Below, piece by piece: positions 20,275 to 30,514 of a stretch of 64,000 nucleotides of DNA (position 1 is its first letter; each line of letters opens with the position of its first letter). The translations under genes were made by a program, and so were the position numbers. The notes below the pieces were generated by a model that did not search any database, had not been told where the DNA came from, and worked only from the letters and a program-made list of their open reading frames with translations. Source of the stretch: Myxococcales bacterium (GTDB taxonomy: Bacteria; Myxococcota_A; Polyangia; Polyangiales; JADJMO01); contig JADJMO010000034.1 of assembly GCA_016709545.1 (NCBI GenBank), positions 1-64,000 on the forward strand, in the 5' to 3' direction.

Positions 20275-22200
20275 GTGCGCAGTAGAACCCTCACCCTCGT
20301 CTTGTGCTTCGCCGCCCTGGGTCTCCCGGGAGCCCTGCTGTCGCACGCGTCGGGTGAGGCAGGTGCAAGGGCGTCCGGCTCGGAGCCCACGTTCGCGAGC
20401 GACGCCGCCCCGAACCCGTGGTCGTCGGTGTTCCGCTTCGAGCACCCGCGCCACGTCTCCGCGCTGCGCGCGCGCTTCGCCTCCACCACGCAGGGCAACC
20501 CGGTCCGCTACGCGTGGGAGGCCGCGCCGTGCGGCGGCGAGTTCCAGCCGATCGTCGGCGCCTCCGCGGAGGGCGACGACCCGCGACCCGGCGAGCAGAT
20601 CGTCCTGCCGCGCCGCCGCTCGTGGTTCTTCGCCGGCGTGGACGCCTGCGCGATCCGCCTCGTGGTGTCCGCCACCAACGGAGGCGCGACGGTCCTCGAG
20701 GGGCTCCAGATCGTGGACGGCGCGGCGAACGTGCTCGCGAAGGCCGACGGCCCCCGCGAGGCCCTCGACGGCGCCTACGAGACTGCGTGGACCGGCGAGC
20801 CCGGCAGCGGGCGCTGGGCGCTCACCGCGCACCTCGCCGAGCCGCAGACCATCGACCGCGTCCGGCTCGTGCTCGGCTCGGACGCCGTCTCGGTCCCCCG
20901 CGATCGCCGCCTCGGTCGTGACTACGGCATCGCGCGCGCGCCGCTCGCCTGGACCCTCGAGGCGAGCGAGGACGGCGTGAACTACTTCCCGGTCGGACGC
21001 CCCACCGTCGCGGTGCGTCGCCCGCTCGTGCACGTGCGCCTCGAGAAGCCCGTCGTCGCGCTGCGCCTCTCGATGGAGGGCGCGACCAACGAGCTCGGGC
21101 TCCCGTCGCCCTCCGCGAGCCCGGTGGTGCGCGAGATGGAGGCCTACGCCGCGGGCGATCCGCGCCCGATCGTCGCCGAGCCCTGGGTGCTGTCCGTGAA
21201 CGCGAATCCCGCGGGCAGCGGCATGGGCGGGCGCGGCGGCGAGGTGGCCAACGACGTCTACTACGCCAAGTTCCTGCAGCTCCGGTTCTCCGAGCTGTTC
21301 CACGCCATGCGCGTGGACGACCGCTTCGCGCGCGCGTTCAGCCCCAAGGGTGAGCTCGTCGACACGCCGCTCGGCCCGAGCGACGGGCGCGCGCTCGAGT
21401 CGATCGAGGGCGACGACCCGCAGCTCGACGAGCGCTTCCTCGTGGCCTCGTGGCCGCCGCCGATCACCGTGCTCTCCGGCTCCAACGACTGGGACTACGC
21501 CCACAAGACGGTGGTGCTGCCCAAGGGGCGCCTGCGCTGGAACCCGCTGCGCCCCGCCTCCGAGGGCGGCATGGGAGATCTGGCCTCCGCGGTGAAGCAC
21601 CGCGCCGCGCCGTTCGTGGGGTTCTGCGGCGGCGCCCAGCTGCTCGCGCTCCTCGAGGCGCGCACCGACGACGGCGTGGAGGAGGAGATCGACGCGGTCC
21701 TCCGCCGCAACACGGGCCGCTTCATCCGCGGGTTCGCCAAGGACGACACGCTGATCCGCAGCTGGCCCGGCGACGAGAAGCCGCGCCGACCGGTCACCTT
21801 CGCCATCGACGACCCGCTGTTCGCCGACCTCGCCGGCCCCTCGCGCCGCGGCCGCACCCACGGGTTCCCCGAGTCCCACCTCGACATGGTGCGCCGCGAG
21901 GCCTTCCTGCCCGGCGGCCCGCTCGACGGCTTCGAGATCCTCGCGTCGAGCACGTTCTGCTCGCCCGCCGTGGTCGCCACGCTGCACACCCACAAGGACG
22001 CGAGCGGCGCGCGCTGCATCAGCGTGACCGAGGCGTTCCGCAGCAAGGGCGGCCGCTGGCCCATCGTCGGCAGCCAGTTCCACGCCGAGCAGCGCGACTT
22101 CGACAAGCCCGCGGTGGGCGAGCCGCCGGAGTCCACGGCCGACGCGCGGCTGTTCCTGGCCGCCGCCTACGAGCAGGTCATCGACGCGTACCTGCGGTAG
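20275..22200 (+). CDS. Exported class I glutamine-amidotransferase-like protein with discoidin-like region
   Basis: A 641-residue protein. The N-terminus RTLTLVLCFAALGLPGALL is a signal peptide. Residues about 40-300 contain beta-sandwich-like repeats resembling F5/8-type C (discoidin) domains (WALTAHLAEPQTIDRVRLV; WTLEASEDGVNYF). Residues about 310-640 form a class I GATase-like domain with nucleophile Cys in GFCGGAQLLAL and the His/Glu pair in SQFHAEQRDF, so a complete C-H-E triad. No synthetase partner is adjacent. Start GTG 20275 follows an AGGGGGG stretch 9 nt upstream. An export signal on a triad-bearing GATase is unusual; substrate unknown. A hairpin GAAGGTC-cgt-GACCTTC lies at 20231-20247. 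Confidence 0.7.
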   Translation: MRSRTLTLVLCFAALGLPGALLSHASGEAGARASGSEPTFASDAAPNPWSSVFRFEHPRHVSALRARFASTTQGNPVRYAWEAAPCGGEFQPIVGASAEGDDPRPGEQIVLPRRRSWFFAGVDACAIRLVVSATNGGATVLEGLQIVDGAANVLAKADGPREALDGAYETAWTGEPGSGRWALTAHLAEPQTIDRVRLVLGSDAVSVPRDRRLGRDYGIARAPLAWTLEASEDGVNYFPVGRPTVAVRRPLVHVRLEKPVVALRLSMEGATNELGLPSPSASPVVREMEAYAAGDPRPIVAEPWVLSVNANPAGSGMGGRGGEVANDVYYAKFLQLRFSELFHAMRVDDRFARAFSPKGELVDTPLGPSDGRALESIEGDDPQLDERFLVASWPPPITVLSGSNDWDYAHKTVVLPKGRLRWNPLRPASEGGMGDLASAVKHRAAPFVGFCGGAQLLALLEARTDDGVEEEIDAVLRRNTGRFIRGFAKDDTLIRSWPGDEKPRRPVTFAIDDPLFADLAGPSRRGRTHGFPESHLDMVRREAFLPGGPLDGFEILASSTFCSPAVVATLHTHKDASGARCISVTEAFRSKGGRWPIVGSQFHAEQRDFDKPAVGEPPESTADARLFLAAAYEQVIDAYLR

Positions 22201-22207
22201 CGCCGGT

Positions 22208-23524
22208 TCAGCGCCCCGTGCTGGCCATCGCGTCCACCGCGGGCCAGAACCCGCGCTCCACGCCCGAGTAGTCCGCCTCCACGTCGAGGCGCGCGAGCAC
22301 CGAGTAGAAGCCGAACTGCAGGCGGTTCATGAAGAGCATCTCCTCGGGCATCGCGAAGAACTCGTCCTCGTCGACCTTGCGCGCCGCGAGGGCCATCTCC
22401 TTGGTGCGCTCCACGAGCGCGGCCACGAACGCGCGCGTGAGGTGGTACGGGCGGTGCCAGAGCGGCTCGAAGCAGGTGCGCGTGTAGGCGACCGCGATGT
22501 CGAGCAGGGCGCCCGGCTTCGCGTTCAGGAGCCGCGCGAAGCCGTCGGCGAACGCGCGCTCGTCGCGGGCCTGCGCCGCCGCGTGCATCACCCGCGCGAG
22601 GCGGATGTTGGCGAGCGGGATCGGCTGCACGCACCCGAAATCCAGGAACACCACCGCGCCGTCGCGGAACAGGTAGTTGCCGGGGTGCGGGTCGGCGTTG
22701 AAGTGGCAGTGCACGAGGTTGCCCTTGTAGACGAACCGCCACATCGTCTCGGCGAAGAACGTGCGCTCGCGGACGTCGGCCCCGCACGCCTCGTCGAACG
22801 AGGTGCCGTGCATGAACTCGGTCGTGAGCACGCGCCCCGTCGAGCGGTGGTCGTGCACCACGGGGATGCGGATGGTCTCGTCGCCCTCGTGGAAGCGCGC
22901 GAACATGCGCAGGCGCTCGGCCTCGAGCGCGTAATCGAGCTCTTCGCGGAACCGCTGCCGCACCATCGCGAGCTGCTCCTTGGTCTTGAAGCGCTTGCCG
23001 GCGACGCTGCCGAGCACCACCTGCAGCATGCCCGCGTTGGCGAGGTCGGCGTCGATCGCCTTCACGATGCCCGGGTGCTGCACCTTGACCGCCACCTCGA
23101 GGGGCTCGTCGCGCGCCCCCTCGGGCGGCGCGATCCACGCGCGGTGCACCTGGCCGATCGAGGCGCTCGCGATCGGCACCTCGTCGAAGCGCACGAAGAG
23201 GCGATCGAGCGGCGCGCGCAGTTCCTCCTCGATCGAGCGCTGGATCTCGGGGAAGCTCGAGGTCGGGGTCGCCGCGCGCAGGCCCTTCATCGCCGTCTCG
23301 TAGGCCGCGCGCTGGCCCTCGGGCACCACGCCGTCGACGTAGCTCGCCATCTGCCCGACCTTGGCCGCGAGTCCGCGCAGGGTGCCGAGCACCTCGGCGG
23401 CGTGCTTGGCCGCGGCGGCGCCGTCGGAGTCGCCGATCATGCTCACGCCCGTGCGCAGGCCGACCCCCGCGAGGCGGGCGAGCCGACCCAGGCGACCCTC
23501 GGGGAGCTTGCGTTCCTCCGTCAT
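22208..23524 (-). CDS. ABC1/UbiB-family atypical kinase (AarF-like)
   Basis: A 438-residue protein of the ABC1/ADCK/UbiB family: the family-specific LAAKVGQMASY (KxGQ) motif near residue 55, the Ala-rich loop ASASIGQVHRA, catalytic Lys in VAVKVQHPG, catalytic-loop HCHFNADPHPGNYL and metal-binding VFLDFG. Members support ubiquinone or other isoprenoid-lipid metabolism; the substrate here cannot be assigned because no quinone genes are adjacent. Start ATG 23524 with TATGGT 9 nt upstream; convergent with the GATase-like gene (7-bp gap). Confidence 0.88.
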   Translation of the reverse strand: MTEERKLPEGRLGRLARLAGVGLRTGVSMIGDSDGAAAAKHAAEVLGTLRGLAAKVGQMASYVDGVVPEGQRAAYETAMKGLRAATPTSSFPEIQRSIEEELRAPLDRLFVRFDEVPIASASIGQVHRAWIAPPEGARDEPLEVAVKVQHPGIVKAIDADLANAGMLQVVLGSVAGKRFKTKEQLAMVRQRFREELDYALEAERLRMFARFHEGDETIRIPVVHDHRSTGRVLTTEFMHGTSFDEACGADVRERTFFAETMWRFVYKGNLVHCHFNADPHPGNYLFRDGAVVFLDFGCVQPIPLANIRLARVMHAAAQARDERAFADGFARLLNAKPGALLDIAVAYTRTCFEPLWHRPYHLTRAFVAALVERTKEMALAARKVDEDEFFAMPEEMLFMNRLQFGFYSVLARLDVEADYSGVERGFWPAVDAMASTGR

Positions 23525-23572
23525 GGGGCGCGGACCATAGGGCCCGCCCGCGCCGCAAGCCAGCAGGCGTTG

Positions 23573-24604
23573 CTAGAGCGGGACGGCCTTGGCGAAATCG
23601 GCCTCGAACGTGGTCTTGGCGCGGGTGACGACGGCCGCCGTCCGGGTGAGGACGCCGACCTCGCGGTTCTTGTCGAGCGAGGCCGCGGTGAGGTTCACCG
23701 AGCCGAGGTAGACCTCCGTGCCGTCGACCACGATCAGCTTGGCGTGGAGGTCGGGCGTGGCGAGCACCTTGATGGTCGCGCGGTTGGCGCGCAGCGAGCC
23801 GAGGGTGGTGGACGTGCCCGTGCTCCGACCGCTGCTCGGGGCGACGACGCGCACCGCGACGCCGGCCTCGATGCGGGTGACGAGGTGGCTCGCCACCTCG
23901 GCGTCGGAGAACTCCTCCATCTCGATGTCGATGGTCTTGGTCGCCGCGTCGATCAGCGCGAGCAGGCGGGCGCGCGCGTCGATCGGCGAGGCGAGGAGCT
24001 TGCCGCCGGGGGGCGGCGCGGCCCCCGTGAGATCGGCGTTGAAGATCGCCTCGGCCTGCGCCACGTCGTCGGCGTCGCGGACCACGGCCGCGTACTCGCG
24101 GTTGCCCCCGACCCCGGCGTTGGTGAGGTTGAGGGTCATCACGTAGGCGACGACGCCGTCGACGACGAAGAACTTGGAGTGGGTGAGCGCGTACTTGCTG
24201 CTGGTCCAGCGCACGTCGACGCCGGCCGCCGTCAGGGTCTTGAAGGCCGCGTCGTTGGCGGTGGTGGCCAGATAGGGATAGTGCTCGAGGAGCACCTTCA
24301 CGTCCTTGCCGGCCTTCTTCGCGGCGACGAGGGCGTTCAGCGCGCCGTTGTCCGTGAGCATGTAGACCTCGCAGTGCACGGACTTGCTCGCGTTGCGGAT
24401 CGGGTCGTAGATCGCCGCCTCGCCGTCCTCGGGCATCACGAGGAGCGAGACGTCGGTCGTGGTGGTGGAGGGGCTGTCGGCGGCGCCGTCGGCGACCCCG
24501 GTGTCCTCGGCCGGCCCCGCGTCCGAGGAGGACGACGACCCACACCCGACCACCAGGCCGAGCAGGCAAGCCGCGAGGCGGGAACGCAGGGGGGGGAGGC
24601 GCAT
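23573..24604 (-). CDS. Phospholipase D-like lipoprotein (two HKD motifs)
   Basis: A 343-residue lipoprotein: signal LRSRLAACLLGLVVGC with lipobox Cys near residue 21, a Ser/Asp linker, then two PLD half-domains. The first has THSKFFVVDGVVAYVMTLN, the second LHAKLIVVDGTEVYLGSVN, both with the HxK(x)4D pattern and the following Asn. Probably a periplasmic or surface phosphodiesterase acting on phospholipid or nucleic acid; the family alone does not decide. Confidence 0.88.
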   Translation of the reverse strand: MRLPPLRSRLAACLLGLVVGCGSSSSSDAGPAEDTGVADGAADSPSTTTTDVSLLVMPEDGEAAIYDPIRNASKSVHCEVYMLTDNGALNALVAAKKAGKDVKVLLEHYPYLATTANDAAFKTLTAAGVDVRWTSSKYALTHSKFFVVDGVVAYVMTLNLTNAGVGGNREYAAVVRDADDVAQAEAIFNADLTGAAPPPGGKLLASPIDARARLLALIDAATKTIDIEMEEFSDAEVASHLVTRIEAGVAVRVVAPSSGRSTGTSTTLGSLRANRATIKVLATPDLHAKLIVVDGTEVYLGSVNLTAASLDKNREVGVLTRTAAVVTRAKTTFEADFAKAVPL

Positions 24605-24700
24605 GCCCCCTCACGAAGCCACGCCCGGGGGCACTTGGCAACCACAACCTCGGTGCGCGAGGCGCTGCCGGCCCGCCGACGATCGAGTACAGGCTCTTCC

Positions 24701-25991
24701 ATGTCCTCACGGCGTCGTCTCGAGCTGATCGAGGGATCCAGCAGCAAGTTCTGGGAAATCGAGGTCGAGGACGACACCCACCTGATCCGCTTCGGCCGGA
24801 TCGGCGCGGTCGGCCAGACCAAGGAGAAGGCCTTCGCCACGGCCGGGGTCGCACGAGGGAGGCCAGCAAGCTCGTCGAGGAGAAGCTCGGCAAGGGTTAC
24901 GTCGAGGTCGACCCGGACGCGGAGCCGAGCACCGAGAAGGCGCCCATCGAGAAGGCGATGCGCACGACCCTCGTCGCGCCGCCGGGGCACGTGCACGTCG
25001 TGTTCACGCTGGCCGGCAAGCGCCTCGTGACCAACGACGTCGAGCAGAGCTTCTCGACGGCCGCCGCCGCGCGCGAGCACCTCGACCACGTGCTCTCGCT
25101 CCGCCGCCGCGAGGGGTACACCGTCGCCTCGGTGGAGCCCGTCGACGCCAACGCCACCGCCGAGGCCCCCGACAACCTGCTGGCCATCGACGTCGGCGAG
25201 CGGTGGCAGGTCACCTTCAAGGGCGACGGCAGCGTCTCGCCGGCCCGGTGCCGCAAGGTGGTCGAGCGCCTCGAGCGCGACGCGCCGCGCGCGGTGCAGG
25301 TGGTGTGCGATCTCGGGAGCCCGAGCGCCTGGTCCAAGGCCATCGCTGGTCGAGCGCTCCCTCGATCGTGGCCTTCGTGTTCGACACGCCCTCGCAGACG
25401 CAGGCGCGGCAGGCCGAGAACTCGATCGGCGATCTCACCGCCACCCTCGCCGCCTGCCCCTCCTCGCAGCGGGTGTTCGCGAGCGGCAAGCTCGTCCTCA
25501 CGCGGTGCTCCCACGACGCGCTGCGCGAGCTCCACCTGCTCGGCGATCCGTTGCTCGCGGCCACCCTCGCCGCGCTCGGCGGTTCGACCTTTCCCGCGCT
25601 CGAGCGGCTCGTGCTCTCGCTCGCCGCCGACGCCGGGCCGGGCCCCGATCGCGCGGCCGCCCTCGCGCTCCAGGGGCTCACCGCGCCGCGCCTCCGCGAG
25701 GTGCACGTCGACGGCCTCGAGGACGTGCCGCGCTTCCTCACCACCCTCGCGCGGACGCGCCTGCCCCTGCGGGTGCTCACCGTCGCGGGCTCGATCGACG
25801 AGGCGCAGCTCTGGCCCGTCCTCGACCAGCACGCGGCGTTCTTCCGTTCGCTCGAGGTGCTCGGTCTCCCCCTCGCCGACGAGCTCTCGAGCGAGGCGGT
25901 CGGCGCCGTCCGGGCTTCGCTGCCGAACGTGCGCGACAGCCGCGAGTGGGCCCACCTCACCCTGCCCGCTGCCTACGAGAGCTTCCGCTAG
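24701..25991 (+). CDS. WGR-domain protein (two frame breaks)
   Basis: Begins with a WGR domain (residues about 5-80: LELIEGSSSKFWEIEVEDD, THLIRFGRIGAVGQT), a module thought to contact nucleic acid, as in PARPs and MolR-type bacterial proteins. After a linker comes a C-terminal region of Leu-rich, LRR-like segments (ALERLVLSL, LREVHVDGLEDV, LRVLTVAGSIDE). Frame 2 passes to frame 1 near 24845 and to frame 3 near 25350; the parts join into one protein of about 430 residues ending at 25991. The rest is undamaged, so I favour sequence errors. Function unknown. Confidence 0.7.
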
Positions 25992-25995
25992 CCGA

Positions 25996-27197
25996 TCACT
26001 CGTGCCGCAGCGCCGCGATCGGGTTCAGCCGCGAGGCCTTGCGGGCCGGCAGGAACCCGAACGCCACGCCGACCGTCGCGGAGAACGCGAACGCGATGAG
26101 GATGATGTCGGGCACCACGGTGAACGGCAGCTTCAGCGCGCGCGTGGCCGCGAGCGAGATCCCGAGGCCGAAGAGCACCCCGATGGCCCCGCCGAGCGTC
26201 GAGAGCGTGATGGCCTCGATGAGGAACTGCAGGAGCACCTCGGAGCCGCGCGCCCCGATGGCGAGGCGCAGCCCGATCTCGCGGGTGCGCTCGGTCACCG
26301 AGACCAGCATGATGTTCATGATCCCGATCCCGCCGACCAGCAGGCTCACCCCGGCGATCGCGCCGAGCAGCGCGGTCAGCGCGCCGGTGACGTTGCCGAG
26401 CGTCTTGCTGATCTCCTTCATGTCCTGGACCATGAAGTCGTCCTGCTGGGCCGCCGCGAGGTGGCGCCGCTCGCGCATCAGGAGCGAGATCTGCTCCTTG
26501 GCCTTGGTGGTCGCCTTGTCGCTCACCGCGCTCACGAAGATCGTGTTCACGTCGGTGTTGCCGGCGATGCGCCGATGGAACGCGCTCAGCGGCATCACGA
26601 TGAAGTCGTCCTGATCGGAGCCGAACGTGGACTGCCCCTTCGAGGACAGCACCCCCACCACCGTGCACGGCACCGCCCCCACCCGCAGCGTGGCGCCGAT
26701 CGGGTCCTGCGGCCCGAACAGCTCCTTGCGCACCGTCGCGCCGAGGATGCACACCGGCGTGCCCCCCTGCAGCTGCGCGTCGGAGAAGCTCTGCCCGAGG
26801 GCCATCGTGAACCCGCGCACCGCGAAGTACTCGTTCGTCGTGCCGGTGACGCCGGTGTTGTAGTTCTTGTTGCCGTAGACCACGAGCGCGCTGCGCCCCG
26901 AGGTGGGCGCCACCTTGCTCACCGCCGCCACCTCGCGCTCGATCGCGCGGGCGTCGTCGAGCTTGAGCGGTGAGGCCGCCCCGCTGGTCGGTCCGCGCCG
27001 CTCCGCGCCCGGCATCACGATGAGCAGGTTGGTGCCCATGCTGGCGATGTCGGCCGTGATCTTCGCCGTGGCCCCGCGGCCCAGCGTCACCATGGCGATG
27101 ACCGAGCCGACGCCGATGACGATGCCGAGCGTGGTCAAGATCGAGCGCATGGTGTTGCGCCGGATCTCCCGGATCGCCATGAGGATGGTCGCCCAGA

Positions 27198-27201
<4 letters not shown>
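25996..27201 (-). CDS. MacB-type ABC transporter permease
   Basis: A 401-residue inner-membrane protein with an N-terminal helix (MRSILTTLGIVIGVGSVIAMVTL), a large periplasmic MacB core domain (residues about 50-260) and a C-terminal FtsX domain with three helices (VTGALTALLGAIAGVSLLVGG; FLIEAITLSTLGG; IILIAFAFSATVGVAFGFLP) and the signature MNIMLVSVTERTREIGLR. It works with the adjacent ATPase and membrane-fusion protein in tripartite export through an outer-membrane channel. GTG start overlaps the ATPase stop (GTGA). Confidence 0.93.
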
Positions 27202-27943
<742 letters not shown>

Positions 27944-27947
<4 letters not shown>

Positions 27948-29178
27948 GGCTGCTCCTTCACGTCGACCAGCACCTCGGTGCCGGGCTTCAGATCGCCCGA
28001 GACGATCTCGGTGACGAGGCCGTCGGAGACGCCCGTCTTCACCTCGACGGCGACCGGCGTCTTGCCCGAGAGCACCCACACGCGCTTCTTCGGCTCGCCG
28101 ACCGTGGCCTTCTTCTCCTGCGTCGGCGGGCCGGTGGTGGGCGGCGTGAAGCGGAGCGCCGCGTTGGGCACGACGAGCACGTCCTTCCGGGTCTCGGCGA
28201 CGATGGTGGCGTTGCAGGTCATGCCCGGGCGGAGCAAACGCTCGGCGTTGTCGACCAGGAGGAGGCCCTGGTAGGTCACCACGTTGGAGGTGGTCTTCGG
28301 GTCGTTGCCGAGGCCTGCACGCTCGAGGGGAACTTGCGCTCGGGGTAGGCCTCGACGGTGAAGAACGCCGTCGCGCCCGGCTGGACACGGCCCACGTCGG
28401 CCTCGTCGATGGCGGCCTTCACCCGCATGCGGGTGAGATCCTCCGCGAGCCGGAACAGCACCGGCGTGGTGAACCCCGCGGTCACCGTCTGCCCGAGCTC
28501 GACGAGCCGCGCGAGGACGACGCCGTCGATCGGCGAGTAGATGGTCGCCTTGTCGAGCCGGGACTTGGCCGACTTGAGCGAGGCGCGCGCCAGTGAGCCG
28601 CCCGCCACCGCGCTCGCGAGCGTGGCGTCGGCGCGCATCTTGTTGGCGTTGGCGCTGTCGAGATCCGACTGACCGAGGAGCCCCTGGGCGTGGAGCTTCT
28701 TGCTGCGCTCGAGCGCGAGGCCCGCCTCGATCAACGTGGCCTTGGCCTGCAGCATCGTGGCGTCGGCGGAGGCGACCTGCGCGACCGCCTGGGAGTGCGC
28801 GGCCTGCAGCTGCTCGGGGTCGATGACCGCGAGGATCTGCCCCTTCTTGACCTTGTCGTTCTCCTTGGCCTTGAGCTCGAGGATCCGCCCCGTGACCTCG
28901 GCGCCGACGTCCACCGTGGTCACCGCCTCGAGGGTGCCCGTGGCCGTGACGGTCACCTGCACGTCGGCCTTGTGCGCGGGCTCGCTCAGGAACGTGGGGC
29001 CCTGCGCCGCCGCACGGGCGCGGTAGGCCCGGACGCCGAAGACCGCCGCGACGACCAGCAGCGCGGGGACGACGATGCGCAGCACGCGGCCCCACCTCGA
29101 CCGGCCATGGGCACCAATCGTCCGCTTCACGGCGAGGGTCGCGGGGTCGATGGGCTCGGTCTCGGCCATGTCGGACAT
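27944..29178 (-). CDS. MacA-type periplasmic membrane-fusion protein (frame break)
   Basis: RND/MacA-like adaptor of about 410 residues: one N-terminal membrane helix (VLRIVVPALLVVAAVFGV), lipoyl half-motif (VTATGTLEAVTTVDVGAEVTG), alpha-hairpin (about 105-190), second lipoyl half (IYSPIDGVVLARLVELGQTV) and beta-barrel (VLVVPNAALRFTPP). The frame breaks near 28310-28325, where ERKFPSSV passes to AGLGNDPKTTSNVV. First gene of the three-gene exporter; its stop overlaps the ATPase start. Start ATG 29178, or 29169. The upstream region holds a 16-bp palindrome, so the operon may share control with the divergent one. Confidence 0.88.
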
Positions 29179-29227
29179 GGGATGCCAAATCCACGACAGC
29201 GCGGCGATGGCAGGGGTTGCCAATCTT

Positions 29228-29243
29228 TGTAACATCTGTTACA
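29228..29243. promoter_or_regulatory. 16-bp palindromic operator candidate between divergent operons
   Basis: TGTAACATCTGTTACA is a perfect inverted repeat (TGTAACA-tc-TGTTACA), AT-rich in a GC-rich genome. It lies 50 bp upstream of the exporter operon start and 20 bp upstream of the saccharopine-dehydrogenase-like gene, whose operon ends with a TetR-family regulator. This architecture is typical of a TetR operator. Confidence 0.6.
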
Positions 29244-29263
29244 TGTCCGGGCGGAGGTGCTCG

Positions 29264-30514
29264 ATGGCCAGAGTGGTGGTGCTGGGTGGTGGGGGTGGGA
29301 TCGGTCGCGTCGCGGCGCGCGCGCTCGCTTGCGTCGAGGGCGACACGAGCCAGATCTTCGACGAGATCGTCGTCGCCGATCTGCGGCTCGACGTGGCCGA
29401 GCAGGTCGTGCGCGATCTCGGCTCGCCCCGCGCACGCGCCATCCAGGTCGACGCGACCTCGCCGGCCTCGCTCGCCGCCGCGCTCGCGGGCGCCCGCGTC
29501 GCGATCGGCTGCATCGGCCCGTTCTATCGCTTCGGTCTCCCAGTGCTCGAAGCCGCCATCGCGGCGAGGGTCGACTACGTCGACGTGTGCGACGACCTCG
29601 CGCCCACCCGGCAGATGCTCGAGCTCGACGGACGCGCGCGCGAAGCAGGCATCACCGCCATCGTCGGCATGGGCAACAGCCCGGGCCTCGCCAACGTGTT
29701 CGTGCGCCTGTGCGCCGACCAGCTCCTCGACGCGGTGAAATCAGTGGACATCTACCACGTGCACGGCGGCGAGCCCGAAGAGGGCCCGGCCGTGCTGAAG
29801 CACCGCATCCACGCGATGACCAACGACGTCCCGCTGTTCCTCGACGGCAAGATGACGAGCGTGCGTCAGCTCGACGCCTCGGGAGAGGCCCACGTCCACG
29901 AGGAGGACTTCCGCGGCGTCGGTCGCATGCCGGTCTACCCTTACCCGCACCCCGAGACCATCACGCTGCCGCAGCACATCCCGGGCCTCGAGCGCGCGAC
30001 CAACATGGGCGTGGTCTACCCGCTCTCGTACTTCCACCTCACGCAGGCGATGGTCCGCGCCGGCGCGGCCTCCGAGGTCCCGCTGCGCGTGCACGACCAC
30101 GACGTGGTACCGCTCGAGTTCATGGTGGCCCACGTCCTCCGCGAGCGGCCGCGTCTCTTGCGAGAGGCGGGCGTCACCGGGCCGGGCGGCTGCCTCAAGG
30201 TCGTCGTGGGCGGGCTCCGTCGCGGAGAGGCCACGCGCTACGAGCTCTCCGTCGCCTCGAAGGGCGCGGGCGCGGGCGAGGGCACGGGCATCCCCGCCGC
30301 TGTCGGTGCGCTGCTCGCGCGGCGGGGCGCGGTGAAGGGCAAGGGCGTGCTCCCCCCCGAGGCCGCGGTCGAGCCGCTCGACGTGCTGGGGGTCGCGATG
30401 CAGATCGTCGACCGGCTCGGCGTCGGCGGCGGCGACACGCTCGTCGTCGAGAAGATCGACGCCCGCGGCGAGCGGACCGTCGTACCCATCGGCTTCACGT
30501 CGAGAGCGTCCTGA
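29264..30514 (+). CDS. Saccharopine dehydrogenase-like NAD(P)-dependent oxidoreductase
   Basis: A 416-residue protein with an N-terminal Rossmann motif (VVVLGGGGGIGRVAARAL, GxGGxG) and the family pattern CIGPFYRFGLPVLEAAIAARVDYVDVCDD, then a substrate domain (VDIYHVHGG ... RYELSVASKG). Relatives act on amino-acid-like or enoyl substrates; the substrate here is unknown. GGAGG (29253-29257) 6 nt before ATG fixes the start. First gene of a tight operon: its stop abuts the next start. The palindrome at 29228 overlaps its likely promoter. Confidence 0.85.
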   Translation: MARVVVLGGGGGIGRVAARALACVEGDTSQIFDEIVVADLRLDVAEQVVRDLGSPRARAIQVDATSPASLAAALAGARVAIGCIGPFYRFGLPVLEAAIAARVDYVDVCDDLAPTRQMLELDGRAREAGITAIVGMGNSPGLANVFVRLCADQLLDAVKSVDIYHVHGGEPEEGPAVLKHRIHAMTNDVPLFLDGKMTSVRQLDASGEAHVHEEDFRGVGRMPVYPYPHPETITLPQHIPGLERATNMGVVYPLSYFHLTQAMVRAGAASEVPLRVHDHDVVPLEFMVAHVLRERPRLLREAGVTGPGGCLKVVVGGLRRGEATRYELSVASKGAGAGEGTGIPAAVGALLARRGAVKGKGVLPPEAAVEPLDVLGVAMQIVDRLGVGGGDTLVVEKIDARGERTVVPIGFTSRAS

